From Smallanthus sonchifolius (taxonomy: Eukaryota > Streptophyta > Magnoliopsida > Asterales > Asteraceae), in NCBI GenBank assembly GCA_023525975.1, contig CM042030.1, positions 21,818,350 to 21,882,349 of the forward strand: a stretch of 64,000 bases of DNA. Reading direction: 5' to 3'. Position numbers and translations under genes: made by a program. Shown here piece by piece: positions 34,364-46,365 of this stretch (position 1 is its first letter; every line of letters begins with the position of its first letter). Below the pieces are notes generated by a model. The model was not told where the DNA came from. It saw only the letters and a list, made by a program, of their open reading frames with translations, and searched no databases.

Positions 34364-36466
34364 TGTGGTTTTACCGCGAGGCGCGTGACACACCAGGATC
34401 TCAGTCATTAGTTACACGAAAAAACTCTATATGAATTTAAATAAAATAATAATGCTGCTCATAGTCACGAGACAACAAAATTTTAAGTTTGAAAATGTTG
34501 CGGAAGCATAAATAAAAATCCAAATGTAAAAATAGTCAAATGCGCAAAACACCGCGCCCAAACCAAAGTAAATAATAGAAATAAATAAGTTTGAAATTGT
34601 TTGCGAAGACCATGCTCAGACCATGCATCCTAATCTTGTGTGTACCTTAGCGACATGAGAAAGACATACTAACAGTGTCAACACAATGGTTGGTGAGTTC
34701 ATAGAGATGTAAGTAAATAAAAAGTTCAATGTTTGCTAGATAATGTAATTAATGTATACCGATAGATAGCTAGTCTATGTTATGCTACTACAAGTGTTCG
34801 AAACCGAAGCTGTCTGTTTGTGTTTGTTTGCCTTCTGCCATGTCTACTGAACAATGGCTAATGTCTAGGCTAATCTTACACCCGTTCGACCTCGACCTCC
34901 ATTCAAGTTAGTACGACTAACTCGGGGGGCTTGTCAAAACCCAGTAGTACTACTCAAAATCACCTTGCTATGTTCCAATGCTAACAGTTCAAGAATGTAA
35001 GGACTTGTTGGTATGTTTGCACTTTAGTAAGCAAGCGATAATACAATAATACAAAACCCATAATGTTTGCGTGCATGCTTTCTCCCCCAAAAAGGAATGT
35101 AAGTAAAGATAGGGGCCATGAAACTCACCTGAGTGTGTATGCAAGTGGAAGCTAAGTAAAATAGGTGAACCTCTAACTGCCACCTATAATTCATAGTCGA
35201 TAAGTGCGTGTTTGTGCAAGTTGACATGAACCCATAGTATCCAAACAATACTAATGTTTAAGTGTTTAGAAAAGATTTACAAGTTTGACTCCAGTTTGAC
35301 CCGATGACCCGTTGGTGACACGTTGTATTAAATTATGTTTGTTCAGTATAACAATACTACATTATACACACATGATCATACTGTAGCACTTAGCAACAAA
35401 TCCTATTTGTTCTATCAAGATAGCAAGTTTCCATAAACATCAGGTTTCCATAAATAGAAAGCATGTTCAAGATTCATAATATCATTATTAATATGTTTGT
35501 ATGATTACTCTAACATGTTCAAGATCGTTACATCACATACCAATTGTATAGAACTTAACATGTGATACACAATTAAAGACAAAGTTTCTATCTTTAGTAA
35601 CCCATGAGAGATATGCATGATTTCAAGCATCCAACACATTGCAACATGTTATTATGTCCTAACAAGCATAAAGCTATCATTAAACCATATCATACATGTC
35701 TAAATAGCAAGCTATGAATACTTTTGCAAATTAAAGTTTTCTTATTTAGCAAGTTTGTAAACCCGTGTTAGGTATTCAGAATCTGATTTCACCATTCATC
35801 TACACATGTAACAAGTAGCACATAAACCTCATCACATCATGCAATTCAAGTCTAACATGCAAGTTTCAAAACATAAAGTTTCCTTTTAGTAAGTTTGCAA
35901 AACCGAGCTAGGTATTAGAAATCTAATTTCACAAATCACTTATACATGGATCAAGTATCATATAAACATCATCATATCATTCAACACATGTCTAGTATGC
36001 AAGATAGAATTCCAAAAAAGTTTCCATTATAAGTAAGTTATGATTTCTAGGCTTGTTTAACGAGATTCAAAGCATCAAATCGATTACATACAATCTATCT
36101 AACATGATTATAACCATAACAAGCATCAAACATCTCTAACAAGTATATCTACACCATCACATAATCAAAAAGTTTAATCTTTTAACAAGTTACTAATCAT
36201 ATGAAGAAAGGGTTTTCCAAATACCCATAAAACATCAAATACATGCAAAACAATGATAAAGTCACCATCTTTATTGTAAAAATTCATGTTTGGATGAACT
36301 AGGGTTTCAATATAAAATTTAGGAATAAAAAAGTAACGAAATCGGATGAAACGACTTACGTAGGATTGTTAGAAACGCTTAGAGGAGTCCAAATACACGT
36401 TCAATTGCAAGATCGAAGATCAAACGAAGGTGTATGGTTGCTTGGTTGTTCACGGCTCAACAAGGG
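34364..36466 (-). repeat. 5' LTR of element A, left segment
   Basis: Collinear with 16605-18707 of the other LTR, including the ~145-bp tandem units. The first ~20 bp of the LTR and any primer-binding site are missing at the inner end: TGTGGTTTTACCGCGAG is preceded by unrelated sequence. Interrupted at 36466 by element C (target duplication AAGGG at 36462-36466). Confidence 0.88.
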
Positions 36467-37234
36467 TGTAGAAACAAAGACCGATGGCTACAAAATTCTC
36501 TAAGTACAAATGCTGCTGATCTCAGAGTTTGCTGCTGACCAACAAACTGCTGCAGACAAGCTTATCTGGTGCGGATACTTGTTCTCCTGCTGAAGGAAAA
36601 ATCTGCTGCGGATAGCCTTATCTGCTGAAGACCAAAGTTGCTGCGGATAGGCTTCTCAGCAGCATCTACACTTGATGCTGCTGACAGGCAAATCTTCAGC
36701 AGCTTTGGATGGTCACATCTTGCTACTGATCTTCATCTTTGCTGCTGACAGCCGTGTGCCTTGAAGACAAATCATTGCAGCTGACTATCCATGCCAAGCG
36801 TCACTGACAACTTTCTGCAAAAGCAATTGACACACTAATAGCAGAAGGAACCTCAATGGCACAACCAATGACAGACAACAATGCTCTTCTCCAAGCATTC
36901 AAGTAATAATGCACAAAGAAGACGCTTCAATAAAGTTAACTAGTTTTAGACTAAACGTGTAATAGTTAGCTATATACAACAGATCAACGGTCTGTGTTAG
37001 ATCTGATCCTTAGAATCAAGGGTCTGTCTTGATTCTAAGTGAGTATAAATACTGTGTAAACACTTCATTGTAAGTGTGCTTTTTGATTGAGTAATCGTTT
37101 ATTCGCAAAAAGCTTAATACAATAGTGTTCTTAAAAGTATTCTTTCTGCTTACTCGATTATACTTGTGTAGTTGTTATTGTTTTCGCCAATTTCAACTAA
37201 GAACAGAACCATCTTGTACTTTTACGATCCTACA
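36467..37234 (+). repeat. 5' LTR of element C
   Basis: TGTAGAAACAAAG ... GATCCTACA, 768 bp. The U3 is rich in GCTGCTGA/TCAGCAGC-type motifs. One perfect dyad is CAGCAGCATC (36657-36666) and GATGCTGCTG (36674-36683). A 12-bp dyad is followed by TATAAATAC near 37044. Confidence 0.95.
37009..37052 (+). promoter_or_regulatory. 12-bp dyad plus TATA box in the C 5' LTR
   Basis: CTTAGAATCAAG (37009-37020), 7-base spacer, CTTGATTCTAAG (37028-37039), then TATAAATAC starting at 37044. The same arrangement occurs in the 3' LTR at 45575-45605 and in C1 at 85-115. Confidence 0.8.
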
Positions 37235-37236
37235 AG

Positions 37237-37248
37237 TGGTATCAGAGC
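37237..37248 (+). other. Primer-binding site of element C (tRNA-Met type)
   Basis: TGGTATCAGAGC, 2 bases after the LTR end, identical in sequence and spacing to that of C1. Confidence 0.95.
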
Positions 37249-37339
37249 TTTGGCTTAGATTAAACAAACTCACACTTGTTTAATCACTTCTGGTTCTATT
37301 CTAAACTCTCTCTTTCATCAAGTCACCACAAAAACAAAG

Positions 37340-40151
37340 ATGGCATAGAGCAATGGATTTGAAGACATCGGCAGCATCAACTGACCACGAAGATTGGTAT
37401 CTGGGGAAGACTACGACATGTGGAAGAATCGCATGGAAAGCTTTTTCTGTTATCAGGAGTACGGAATGTGGATATCCATCAGGGATGGACCCTACACTCC
37501 CATGGTGGCCTCTGCTGACTCTGGAGGACCCCCAGTTCCAAAAGGAGCCCTCCAAGTACTCAGAAGAGGACATAAAGAAGATGGAGGTGGACTTCAAGGC
37601 ACTAGGAGCTATCCAAATGTGCCTTCCAAATGAAGTTTTTCATAACTTCAGAAGTTACAAAACTGCTAAAGAGCTCTGGGAGGCTCTTGAGAAGATGTTT
37701 GTTGGCTCAGAGGAAGTCAAAGAAAATAGAAGAGACATCCTGAAGCAGCAATACGAAAACTTCGTCTGGAAGGAAGGTGAGTCTCTAACTGTTTTATATA
37801 ACAGATATACTTATCTTGTAGGTGAGCTGCAGTGCTCAAAAGTGAAGTTGGAGAATGAAGATATTCTTAAGAAATTCATCAGATCTCTACCTAGTTGCTG
37901 GACACTCTATACAGTGTCCATAAGAAGAACTGAGAATCTGAAGACTCTTCAGATGACTGAGCTTTTTGGTATGCTCAAAACCTATGAATTAGAGATGATT
38001 CAGGCCAAGGAAAGGAGCTCAAGCTACCAAACAGCTTCAACATACACCACCACCTCTTCTGCTCTTCACTCTGACCACTCAGGTCCTAGTACTAGCAACT
38101 ACTATCCTCCCATAGTCACACATCCTCAAACTCCTACCTCTAAATCAAATACCTCACCATTTCTTCTTGAAGCTCCTCCTCAAGCCTCAACCTCTGCTGC
38201 TTTTGTTTCTAACTCAAGCAACATGTCCTTTATCAAGGAGGATCTGGAATGCTTTCATCTAGACGATTTAGAAGAAATGGACATACAACACTCGTATGCC
38301 ATGCTCTCTATAAGAGCAAAAAGGTTCTACTCTAGAACCGGAAGACCCATTCCAAGCAGCAACTCCAACACCAGAGTTGGTTTGGATAAAAGCAAATTGA
38401 GATGTTACAACAGTAACCAACTGGGTCATTTTGCTAGAGAATGCAAGGCACCTAGGGCAAACCCAACTGATGATCAAACAAGACAAGCTCACCAAGCCCA
38501 ACCTAGACAACAACAACAACAAGCTACTCCTCCAGCTCAAACTGTAGCTTGTGCAGCTGTTGAAACTTCTGACTTTGACTGGAGCTTTCAGTATGAAGAT
38601 CTGCCTACCAAAAACCAAGCTCTTGTAGCAGACACAACTGAGATACCGCCTCAGGTATATGAACATCTATGTTCCCAAGCCTGTATTGATAAGGTTTTAG
38701 GCTACAGAAAGCATAATCAAAACCTCATAGATCAAAATGAAGAGTTTCATCAAATGAAATCTGAATTTAAAAAGGTTGAAGACAGTTACAAAGAAAAAAC
38801 TAACTGCCTAAAGAAAGAGATTTCATCACTAAAACATGAACAAACCAATTTTGAAACTCAGATTGATGATCTACTAGCCAGATTAAAAGCTACCAGAGCA
38901 GAATTGGCAGAACAGAAAGTTCATGTTGACAAATATGAATTTGCATCCAAAAAGCTGCAAAGACTTTTGGATGCTCAAATTCAAGAAAAGGTAAAAACTG
39001 GTCTGGGGTATCATGCTAAACCATATCAAGCCGTTGCACCTCCTGCTGACTACGTTGCCATCTATAAACCAAGCTTCAATCTTGCAAATCTTGATATGGC
39101 TAACAGAAATCTTGATCCTTCTAAGGATGAACCTTTGGTGCAAGAATGCACTACCTCGTCAGAATCTGAGTCAACTTGCTCAGAGTCCAATAAAACTGAG
39201 GAGGTCTCATCACCAGTACAAGTACCAGAACCGCCTGTTTTTGAAGTCATTCAAACAAGTAATCCTGTTCCTTTACCAGCTGCTTCGGTTCTTATGCCTT
39301 TCAACCAAATCAAAATTAGCTATCCTCCAAAAGGTAGGAAGCTAAATATTGAAAAGGGCCAGTCCTCAACTTCAACCCAACCAAGGAAGGTGTTTGACAT
39401 ATGTCATGCGCCTGGAGAGAGGGTTCCATATGTTCAAAAGACATTGGAAGAAGCCACCTTTGAGCATAACAAAGCTCACCCCTGGAACTTCAAAGACTTG
39501 TTCAAAAGAAAGGACTATATGTACTTTCAAAGGGACAAACTGGCGAAATCATGCTTTGTGTGTGGGAAATACAATCATACTGCCAGCACCTGCTTCTACT
39601 ACCTTCAGCAGCAAAGAAACCTCAAGCAACATACTTTTGAGAAGACAAAGAAGAACAAACAGGTAAGAAGGTTTGAAGCCAAGACAACTCAATTCAGAAA
39701 CTCTATTTCTCCACCAAGGGAGCAGTTGTCAAAACCTCAACAATCTTGCATCATCTGTGGTGAATCAGACCACTTTGCTTCAAATTGTAAGTTTAATCCT
39801 TTCAATCAGATTCTTTTTCCAACCCCAATTATACAAAAGCCTATCAGTAAGGTGAAGAAGGATAGGCATACGTCTGTTCTTACACCATCAGCAGCCAACA
39901 AAACTGCTGCTGATCGAGTAAAGCCCAAGCAACCAAAAGGAAAGCCTTCAGCAGCAACAAAGTCTGCAGCTGCTCAAGTAAAACCATCAACAGCAACAAA
40001 ATCTGCTGCTGATAAGTCAAAGTCCTCAGATGCAGCTTCTGCTGCTGAAAAGGCAAAGAGAACCGGAAAACCACCAACTCAACAATGGAAGGCAAAGAAA
40101 TCACCAAGCATCATCATTGGTTCAGTTGAATGCGTCTATCCTTTGTTGTAA
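37340..40151 (+). pseudogene. Element C gag: long copia-type gag with three zinc-knuckle sites and a Lys/Ala-rich tail (one frameshift)
   Basis: From the ATG at 37340 the third codon is TAG, as in C1. The DUF4219-like start (VSGEDYDMWKNRMESF) is in the gag frame. One extra C near 37545 then shifts the frame, and from there the reading is open to 40151. Alternatively an ATG at 37353 reads straight through, but its first ~65 codons are out of gag frame. Domains: UBN2 core (about 37560-38000); first knuckle CYNSNQLGHFAREC with its second Cys replaced by Ser (about 38403); coiled coil (about 38730-38990); knuckles CFVCGKYNHTASTC (about 39553) and CIICGESDHFASNC (about 39748); then a Lys/Ala-rich, histone-H1-like tail (about 39880-40080). 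It would package RNA. It is much longer than a standalone copia gag. Confidence 0.85.
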
Positions 40152-40445
40152 ATGTGTCTGTCCTTTGTTGTAAATAAAAGTTATAAGTCAGCAGCATCCT
40201 TTTTGGCTGCTGACAGGTTTAATCTTCAGCAGCAAAAGATTTGCAGCTGACTGCTTTAAGTTATCAACAGGAACAGGTTTCCTGCGGATTTCTTTGAGAC
40301 TGTCAGCAGCAACATCCTTGCTGCGGATTATTAAATCCATTAGCAGCAGATAAGTTTGCTGCTGACAGACTTAACCTTCCGCAGCAACCAAGGTTGCAGC
40401 GGACAGGCTTATTCATCCACAGCAACCAAGTTTGCTGCTGATGGG
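39880..40445 (+). repeat. GCTGCTG/CAGCAGC repeat zone crossing the end of C gag
   Basis: Degenerate GCAGC/GCTGCTGA units continue from the gag tail codons (SAANKTAAD, TKSAA-like repeats) across the stop at 40151 into non-coding DNA. There they form dyads such as GCTGCTGA..TCAGCAGC (around 40207-40235). The same units fill the LTR U3. The remaining 40446-40748 has no further feature that I can support. Confidence 0.7.
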
Positions 40446-40748
40446 TAAATTTAAGTCCAAATTAACTTTTAACCACTGTAAAAATCAACGTCAGTCTTTA
40501 CCATGACTGCCTCGGTGTATTACAGCTGTAACAATAAAAAGTAAATTAGGTTGTACTGTACAAGTCATTTTGCTTTTTCCCACTTCTGTCGTTATAAGAA
40601 CAAATCAAATTTCCTTACCACCTCCTCACCTTCATTTTCACCCTAAACCCACATCACTTTCTCTCAAGTCCCCACCATATTCAAGCCCTTCATCTTTCAA
40701 ACATTCAAAGCCTCCCATATTCCAACCTTCCCTCCAAACCACACAACA

Positions 40749-43700
40749 ATGGCAGACATCAATAATCCTGATGATAAGTTCTCCCCATACCACAACCTTA
40801 CAGCCTACCTTACCAAAGGAAAGAAATCCGAAGGATTTAATTATATGATCGATTTCTTATGTCGATCAAAAATCTACTTTTCCCTCACAACCAACCCTAC
40901 CATATATATCCCTCTTATGGAGGATTTTGGAGTACCACCGTCTACTCAACCGAACAGGGGATTCCCCAAATTAAAGCCAAAGTAGACGGCAAGGATATCA
41001 CCATCTTGGAAGCCACACTCAGAAAACATCTTAAGCTTCAAGATGAGGGAGCAGCCATCTCATACTCGAAGGACGAATACATGAGGACCTTTGTATCCAT
41101 TGGATACATTGGAAATCAGACCGAGTATACGATCGAGAAGGCGCTGATGGGCCCTCCATGGAAGTATCTTTGCCACACTCTTCTCCAATCTATATCCCAG
41201 AAGAGGAGTGGATGGCATCAGGTGAGCTCCGCACTTGCCTCCGCCTTGCATGGTATGGTCACTAACCAAGGCTTCAACTTTGCACACCTCATCTTTGAGG
41301 GTTTGAGATATAACCTTCAAGAGGGTGCAAAGCAACAATTTTTTATGTACCCAAGATTCCTGCAGGAAGTTTTCAATCAAGAACTAAAAGAACTTTTAAT
41401 ACCTGCAAGAATCTACATCATGTTGGGACATAAAAATAATATTTTTCAAAGCATGAGAACTGTTTCCAAAAAGTTCTTAGGGGTCAATGTTCCATTGTTA
41501 TCTACAATGCTGAACATACAGAGTACCCCGGGTGACAGTTCAGCAATCCCAGCTGATATTGATCTCACACCCTCCACCTCACATCCTGAACAGCAGTCTG
41601 CTTCTACCACTCGAACCCCTGTGCGTACTACTAAGGATGCACATGCACAAAAATTACTTACACCTCTTTTGGATGTCATCGTTCAACCGGAACACAGGGC
41701 CCCTGTTGCAACGACATACACTAGGAAAAGGGGCAAGAGAACTCCTTTTCTCTTGCCTCCAAGGCCCAAACCCAACCTAACAGCCCTCACTCAGAATCAC
41801 AACATTCTGGTGAGAATATCATAAGGGACAACCACATTATTAGGGAGACTCCTTTGGATGTCTCTCTATTAGGATCAGGATCACTTCCCGGATCCATAGA
41901 ACAACCCCCTGAGCCTTTCCTTTCTCTTTTGAACTTAAGTGTTGAGGAACTTGATCAAGATGATGTACCTTCTCCAACTACCACTATCTCGGAGGTACTG
42001 ATTGATCTTGCTTCCAACACACCTAACCCAAGTTCTTCTACCCTGAAGGTCCACTCTAGGAGTTATGAAAGAGTGGATGTGGAAGAGGCTGTCACTACCG
42101 CTAGTCCATCAAATGATCAGGAGGACAGTGACAACATTGCTAAGACCTCAACCACGGCAACTCACAGTGAGGATGCTTCCTTAGAAACTCCCCTCACTGA
42201 GAGGAATCCTAGGTGCCAAGAAACCATGGGTGATGGGGATGAAGAGGCTAGGCCTAAGGCCCCATCTGGATCCAAGGATTCCACAACTGTGGATGAGGAC
42301 AGACTAAAACTTCATAACTTGGAATTGACGGCCAGGGTGGCTATGCTAGAGGCTGAAGTGTCCAAACTAAAACACCAAGTCTCTATGCATGAAGCCCATC
42401 AATGCCCAACTGTACCTACTCCCTCTCTTGTATCAGTAGGCACCCAAACTGATGCGTATTTGTCCACTGATGCAACCAAAAAGGGGGAGATGGTCCCAAT
42501 GGAGGAAGACTCAGACAGTCTTGACGACTGGATACAAGAGCAGACTGTATTTCAAAGTTCCCTATACAAACCTGCTTTTGTTCAAATCCATGACTTGCCA
42601 GACTCAGTAGATGAAGAGGAAGACGTCACTAAGGATTGGAAGTTAGTTGTTCGAGCTGTTGATGAGGTGCTACAAGAAGAAACTCTGCATGAAGACACAC
42701 CTCCATCATTCACTCTTCTCCCTGAAGCTGCAGCCATAATAAGTCATTCATTAATCCCCCAACTCTTTCCAACTTCAAAGAAGCTAGAATTTGACTCCAT
42801 TCTAGCTTGGGGATATGATGAAAGAGCTGAGAGATTCTGGATTGGATGAGAGTTTAGTGGAGTAAAAGAGCTAAACTGGAACTCTCTTAATGCCCTCCAA
42901 GTTCTCAATCTGTATCTGACAAAATGTGTCAACACTTCATCAGATCTCTCAGCAGAACTTGCAATCAGCAGGTTCTATGACTTAATGGAGAATAACATGC
43001 CCTGGTTTGAAAGACTACTAAAAGAAGCAATCAGGGCGGCTTATCCTGAATCTTCATTAGCAGCAGAACAAAGACTTGCTCCAAGAAGACTTGACATAAT
43101 CAGGAGCAGTACTTTAACTGAAAAAGAAGTTAGCTGCTGGAGAAGATTCCTGTACAACAGAATGGTCAGGGATGTCGAAGTGCAAGGATGGACAAGCACT
43201 GACTCCCATGACTTCACCTTCCTCCTGAGCAATGGATCCTCTCTAACACTCAACATCAAGGAGATCTTGCTCTTACCTTCAGCCTTCCTGCACAAGGTCT
43301 TTGAGCTCAGATCACTCATCTTCAATGTCAACTCCTTAGAAAGTCAAGAAATGATCAAGATCATCAAGGCTTCTTTGTACAAGGAGGAATCTGGATCTGA
43401 CTCAGACCTATCCTTTCTCTCTTCTCTAACTGTCAGACTGAACACAGAAGAAGAATCAAAAAGAAGAGAAGAGGAAAAGATGAAAGAGGCATGGAAGGAA
43501 GTGACAGGTATGGAATGGGAAGAAGATGAAGTCAGTTCCCCTACCTTATCCATTCCCCTAATTGCCAATGAAGCTGAAGCTGAGATTCCAACAGTAGCAC
43601 CATCATCTGCTGTTGTGATCAGTGAAGCCGAAGCAGAGGCATCCAACAAAGATAAGGGAAAGGGAATTATAACCGAAGAAGACGAAGAGAGGTTGCAAAG

Positions 43701-45018
43701 AGAAAAGAAAGAGAAAGAAGAAAGAAGAAGAAGAAGAGAAGAAGAGGAGATGGCTGAAACAAAGAAAGCTCAAGATAGACTCACAGCCATTCTCCTCAGA
43801 GAACAACAAATCCAGATGTATGCAAAACAGCTGGATGAGCTCAAAGTAAAGTTTCCTACAGTTTATCAGATTGAAGAAGATGAAGCTCTTGCTCTTCAAC
43901 TGCAGGAACAATTTGACAATGAAGAAGAAGAACTAGAGAAGAAGAAGAAGGAAGAGGCTAAGTTCAGAATAGCTGATTCTGAACTAGCCAAAAAAATGAG
44001 AGAGGAGTGGGTAAAGGCTCTAGTTTCTCAAGGTGAGGATGTAGACTACCTTCAGAAACTATGAAATAAAGAAATCTACAGAGCCTTCATGGGTCGGCAA
44101 GGTCAATTGGCAAAGAAGAAAAAGGCTGAAGAAGAAGAAAAAGTCAAACAAAAGTTCAAAAAGACCATTGCTTTTAATAAAAGGACCCATGAAGAAAGGA
44201 AGGTCATGACTGACTTCCTTAAGGCTAGAGGAGAGAGTGGAAAGAGGCTAGGTCCCATGAATTTCATGAACCTGCAAGCCCTCTATTTCAAAGTCAAGAA
44301 GGATGAGGAAGAAAGATTGGAGAAGAAAGGCTTCAAGAAAAGGGTAAACATTCAAGAAGAAGAAAGGCAATCAAAGAAACCCAACACTTCCTCAATCTAA
44401 CAAATTTCCACTCTCCTTCCTAGACCTCCCCCCTCTCCTCCCTCAAAGTCCAAATCCTCACACCCAGCACCTACTCATCAACAACCTCCCAAAAAGAAAA
44501 ACAAACCCACTTCCAAACCAGAAGACTCAAGAGAAATAATCAGATGGTCATACAGCCCTCAAGACCAATGGTTTGAAGTGTTTAGGGGGAGGACAGAACC
44601 TAAAAGATCAATCTATACATCTGTTTATGAGGTACTACAGCTTCCAGATTCTGATCTAAGAAGAATGATGGAGCTGGGTGAATCCTCTGAGCCTGAGAAT
44701 GAAGGTGGGAGACACCTATTGCTGGCAATCAGACATTACTTCAACCCCAACATAGATGATGTCATTGATGTCAAACCTCTCCAATCCCACTCTCCATTCA
44801 TCAGCTGGTCCTACAATGCTGAGAAGAATGAATTCACTCTAACAGATGTTAAAGGACAGAAGCTGAGGTGTTCAAGCAAAGCTATCTTCAAAATGGCAAG
44901 CAAAGACATCAAGACTCTATATGAGTTTCCTCTTAACAATCCCAGCATGGACCAGAGAGGATATGAGGTTGAAAGGATAGTCAGAAACATGCAAAAGCTT
45001 CAGCAACAAAGGCAGTAA
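40749..45018 (+). pseudogene. Element C giant additional ORF ('longin-like' in Asteraceae annotations), two frameshifts and three stops
   Basis: ATG at 40749 (MADINNPDDKFSPYHNLTAYL) opens a frame of about 1420 codons. It is broken by frameshifts near 40915 and 41770-41790 and by stops at 42847 (TGA), 44062 (TGA) and 44398 (TAA). After each stop the same frame resumes, so this was one ORF. N-terminal part: KYLCHTLLQSIS, FMYPRFLQEVFNQEL. Middle: an acidic Ser/Thr-rich linker and a helical region (about 42985-43330). Then a long charged coiled coil (about 43440-44060) with EDEALALQLQEQFDNEEEE, loosely like a ubiquitin-interacting motif. C-terminal: two WSY motifs (about 44547 and 44808). It follows gag and takes the place of pol. 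The database name 'synaptobrevin' is, I think, a mis-annotation. Function unknown. Confidence 0.8.
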
Positions 45019-45037
45019 GAGAATTTTTGTAGCATCA

Positions 45038-45051
45038 GTCTAGGGGGAGTT
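45038..45051 (+). other. Polypurine tract region of element C
   Basis: GTCTAGGGGGAGTT directly precedes the 3' LTR start (TGTAGAAAC at 45052). It is the expected plus-strand primer of reverse transcription. Confidence 0.8.
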
Positions 45052-45809
45052 TGTAGAAACAAAGACTGATGGCTACAAAATTCTCTAAGTACAAATGCTG
45101 ATGACCAACAAACTGCTGCGGACAAGCTTATCTGCTGCAGATACTTGTTCTCCTGCTGAAGGACAAATCTGCTGCGGATAGCCTTATCTGCTGAAGACCA
45201 AAGTTGCTGCGGATAGGCTTCTCAGCAGCATCAACACTTGATGCTGCTGACAGGCAAATCATCAACAGCTTTGGATGGTCACATCTTGCTGCTGATCTTC
45301 GTCTTTGCTGCTGACAGCCGTGTGCCTTGAAGACAAATCGTTGCAGCTGACTATCCATGCCAAGCGTCCCTAACAACTTTCTGTAAAAGCAACTGACACA
45401 CTCAAAGCAGAAGGAACCTCAATGGCACAACCAATGACAGAAAACAATGCTCTTCTCCAAGCATGCAAGTAATAATGCACAAAGAATACGCTTCAATAAA
45501 GTTAACTAGTTTTAGACTAAACGTGTAATAGTTAGCTATATACAACAGATCAACAGTCTGTGTTAGATCTGATCCTTAGAATCAAGGGTCTGTCTTGATT
45601 CTAAGTGAGTATAAATACTGTGTAAACACTTCATTGTAAGTGTGCTTTTTGGTTGAGTTTTCATTGTAATCGTTTATTCGCAAAAAGCTTAATACAACAG
45701 TGTTCTTAAAAGTATTCTTTCTGCTTACTCGATTATACTTGTGTAGTTCTTATTGTTTTCGCCAATTTCAACTAAGAACAGAACCATCTTGTACTTTTAC
45801 GATCCTACA
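45052..45809 (+). repeat. 3' LTR of element C
   Basis: 758 bp. It differs from the 5' LTR by a few substitutions, an ~18-bp deletion near the start and an ~11-bp insertion (TTTTCATTGTA) near 45660. The perfect CAGCAGCATC/GATGCTGCTG dyad is at 45223-45249 and the 12-bp dyad at 45575-45605. Confidence 0.95.
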
Positions 45810-46365
45810 AAGGGAGAAGGGGGGGGGGGTTTGGTTTGACGATTAGGGAGAGAGAAAGAGAGGTTAGGGTTTTAAATTTTATAATATCCTTTTTATTCAA
45901 GATTTCATGGGTTTTAAATTAGGAATGGATAATCAGGAAATATTAAAAAAAAAACCATTTAAATAAATCCACTAGATACCATTCTTTTAAATAATTATTT
46001 TTATAAAATTTTCCATATCTATAAAAATAATCAGTAGTAGAATTTATATCTGATAATTCTACGCGATTACACAAAAATTCACCATAGAAAATTCAAGTAA
46101 TATATAATTTCACCTAATATCTATAAAAATAATTATTCGCAATTATTTTTATTAGTTCACCAACGTTCCGGGTTCGACTCGTGTGTGAGCCGGTAATTCT
46201 AGAAGTTACCGCTACGTGAGTGTTCGTGTAGACCGTTGACACACTTAATTAACTGAATTAAATGCAATGTATGCATGACTATATGAGATGACGATGTTTG
46301 TATAAATAATGCTCGAGATACATGTTTGAGTTAACGGAGTTAACCTGAAATTGCCGGATGTCACA
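45810..46365 (-). repeat. 5' LTR of element A, right segment
   Basis: Begins with the duplicated AAGGG, passes a run of about ten G (45821-45830) and continues collinear with 18708-19252 to ..GCCGGATGTCACA at 46365. The Athila ORF2 frame resumes at 46366. Confidence 0.88.

Larger units (their letters stand above)
36467..45809 (+). mobile_element. Element C: copia-type LTR element with gag and a giant extra ORF but no pol
   Basis: 9343 bp with LTRs 36467-37234 and 45052-45809, a tRNA-Met primer-binding site, a polypurine tract and a perfect target duplication AAGGG (36462-36466 and 45810-45814). The internal region holds a gag frame (to 40151) and one long degenerate frame (40749-45018). I find no protease, integrase, RT or RNase H motif in any frame, so it must have moved with enzymes from another element. 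This fits the TR-GAG idea, with an unusually large additional ORF. Confidence 0.93.
16583..46365 (-). mobile_element. Element A: Ty3/gypsy chromovirus-type retrotransposon with nested B and C
   Basis: Flanked by LTRs of one family: 16583-19252 (its 3' LTR) and 34364-46365 (its 5' LTR, split by C). Internal order on the minus strand is ORF1, a gag with intron, then pol. Removal of B and C leaves about 10.9 kb. The flanks are the two halves of Athila ORF2, and their reading frame continues across A. A clean target duplication is missing: TGTC is shared at both borders and the left copy may have been lost by slippage. The 5' LTR lacks about 20 bp at its inner end and no primer-binding site is visible, so A is defective there too. 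Confidence 0.88.

Noticed and set aside
37353..37545. The ATG at 37353 as the real gag start of element C
   Set aside because: Its first ~65 codons are out of frame with the gag start conserved in C1. The uninterrupted reading results from one extra C near 37545.
40749..42849. A host synaptobrevin/longin SNARE gene
   Set aside because: It lies between the LTRs of element C, has no transmembrane anchor or SNARE heptads that I can see, and is broken by frameshifts and stops. The name is a database habit for this transposon ORF.
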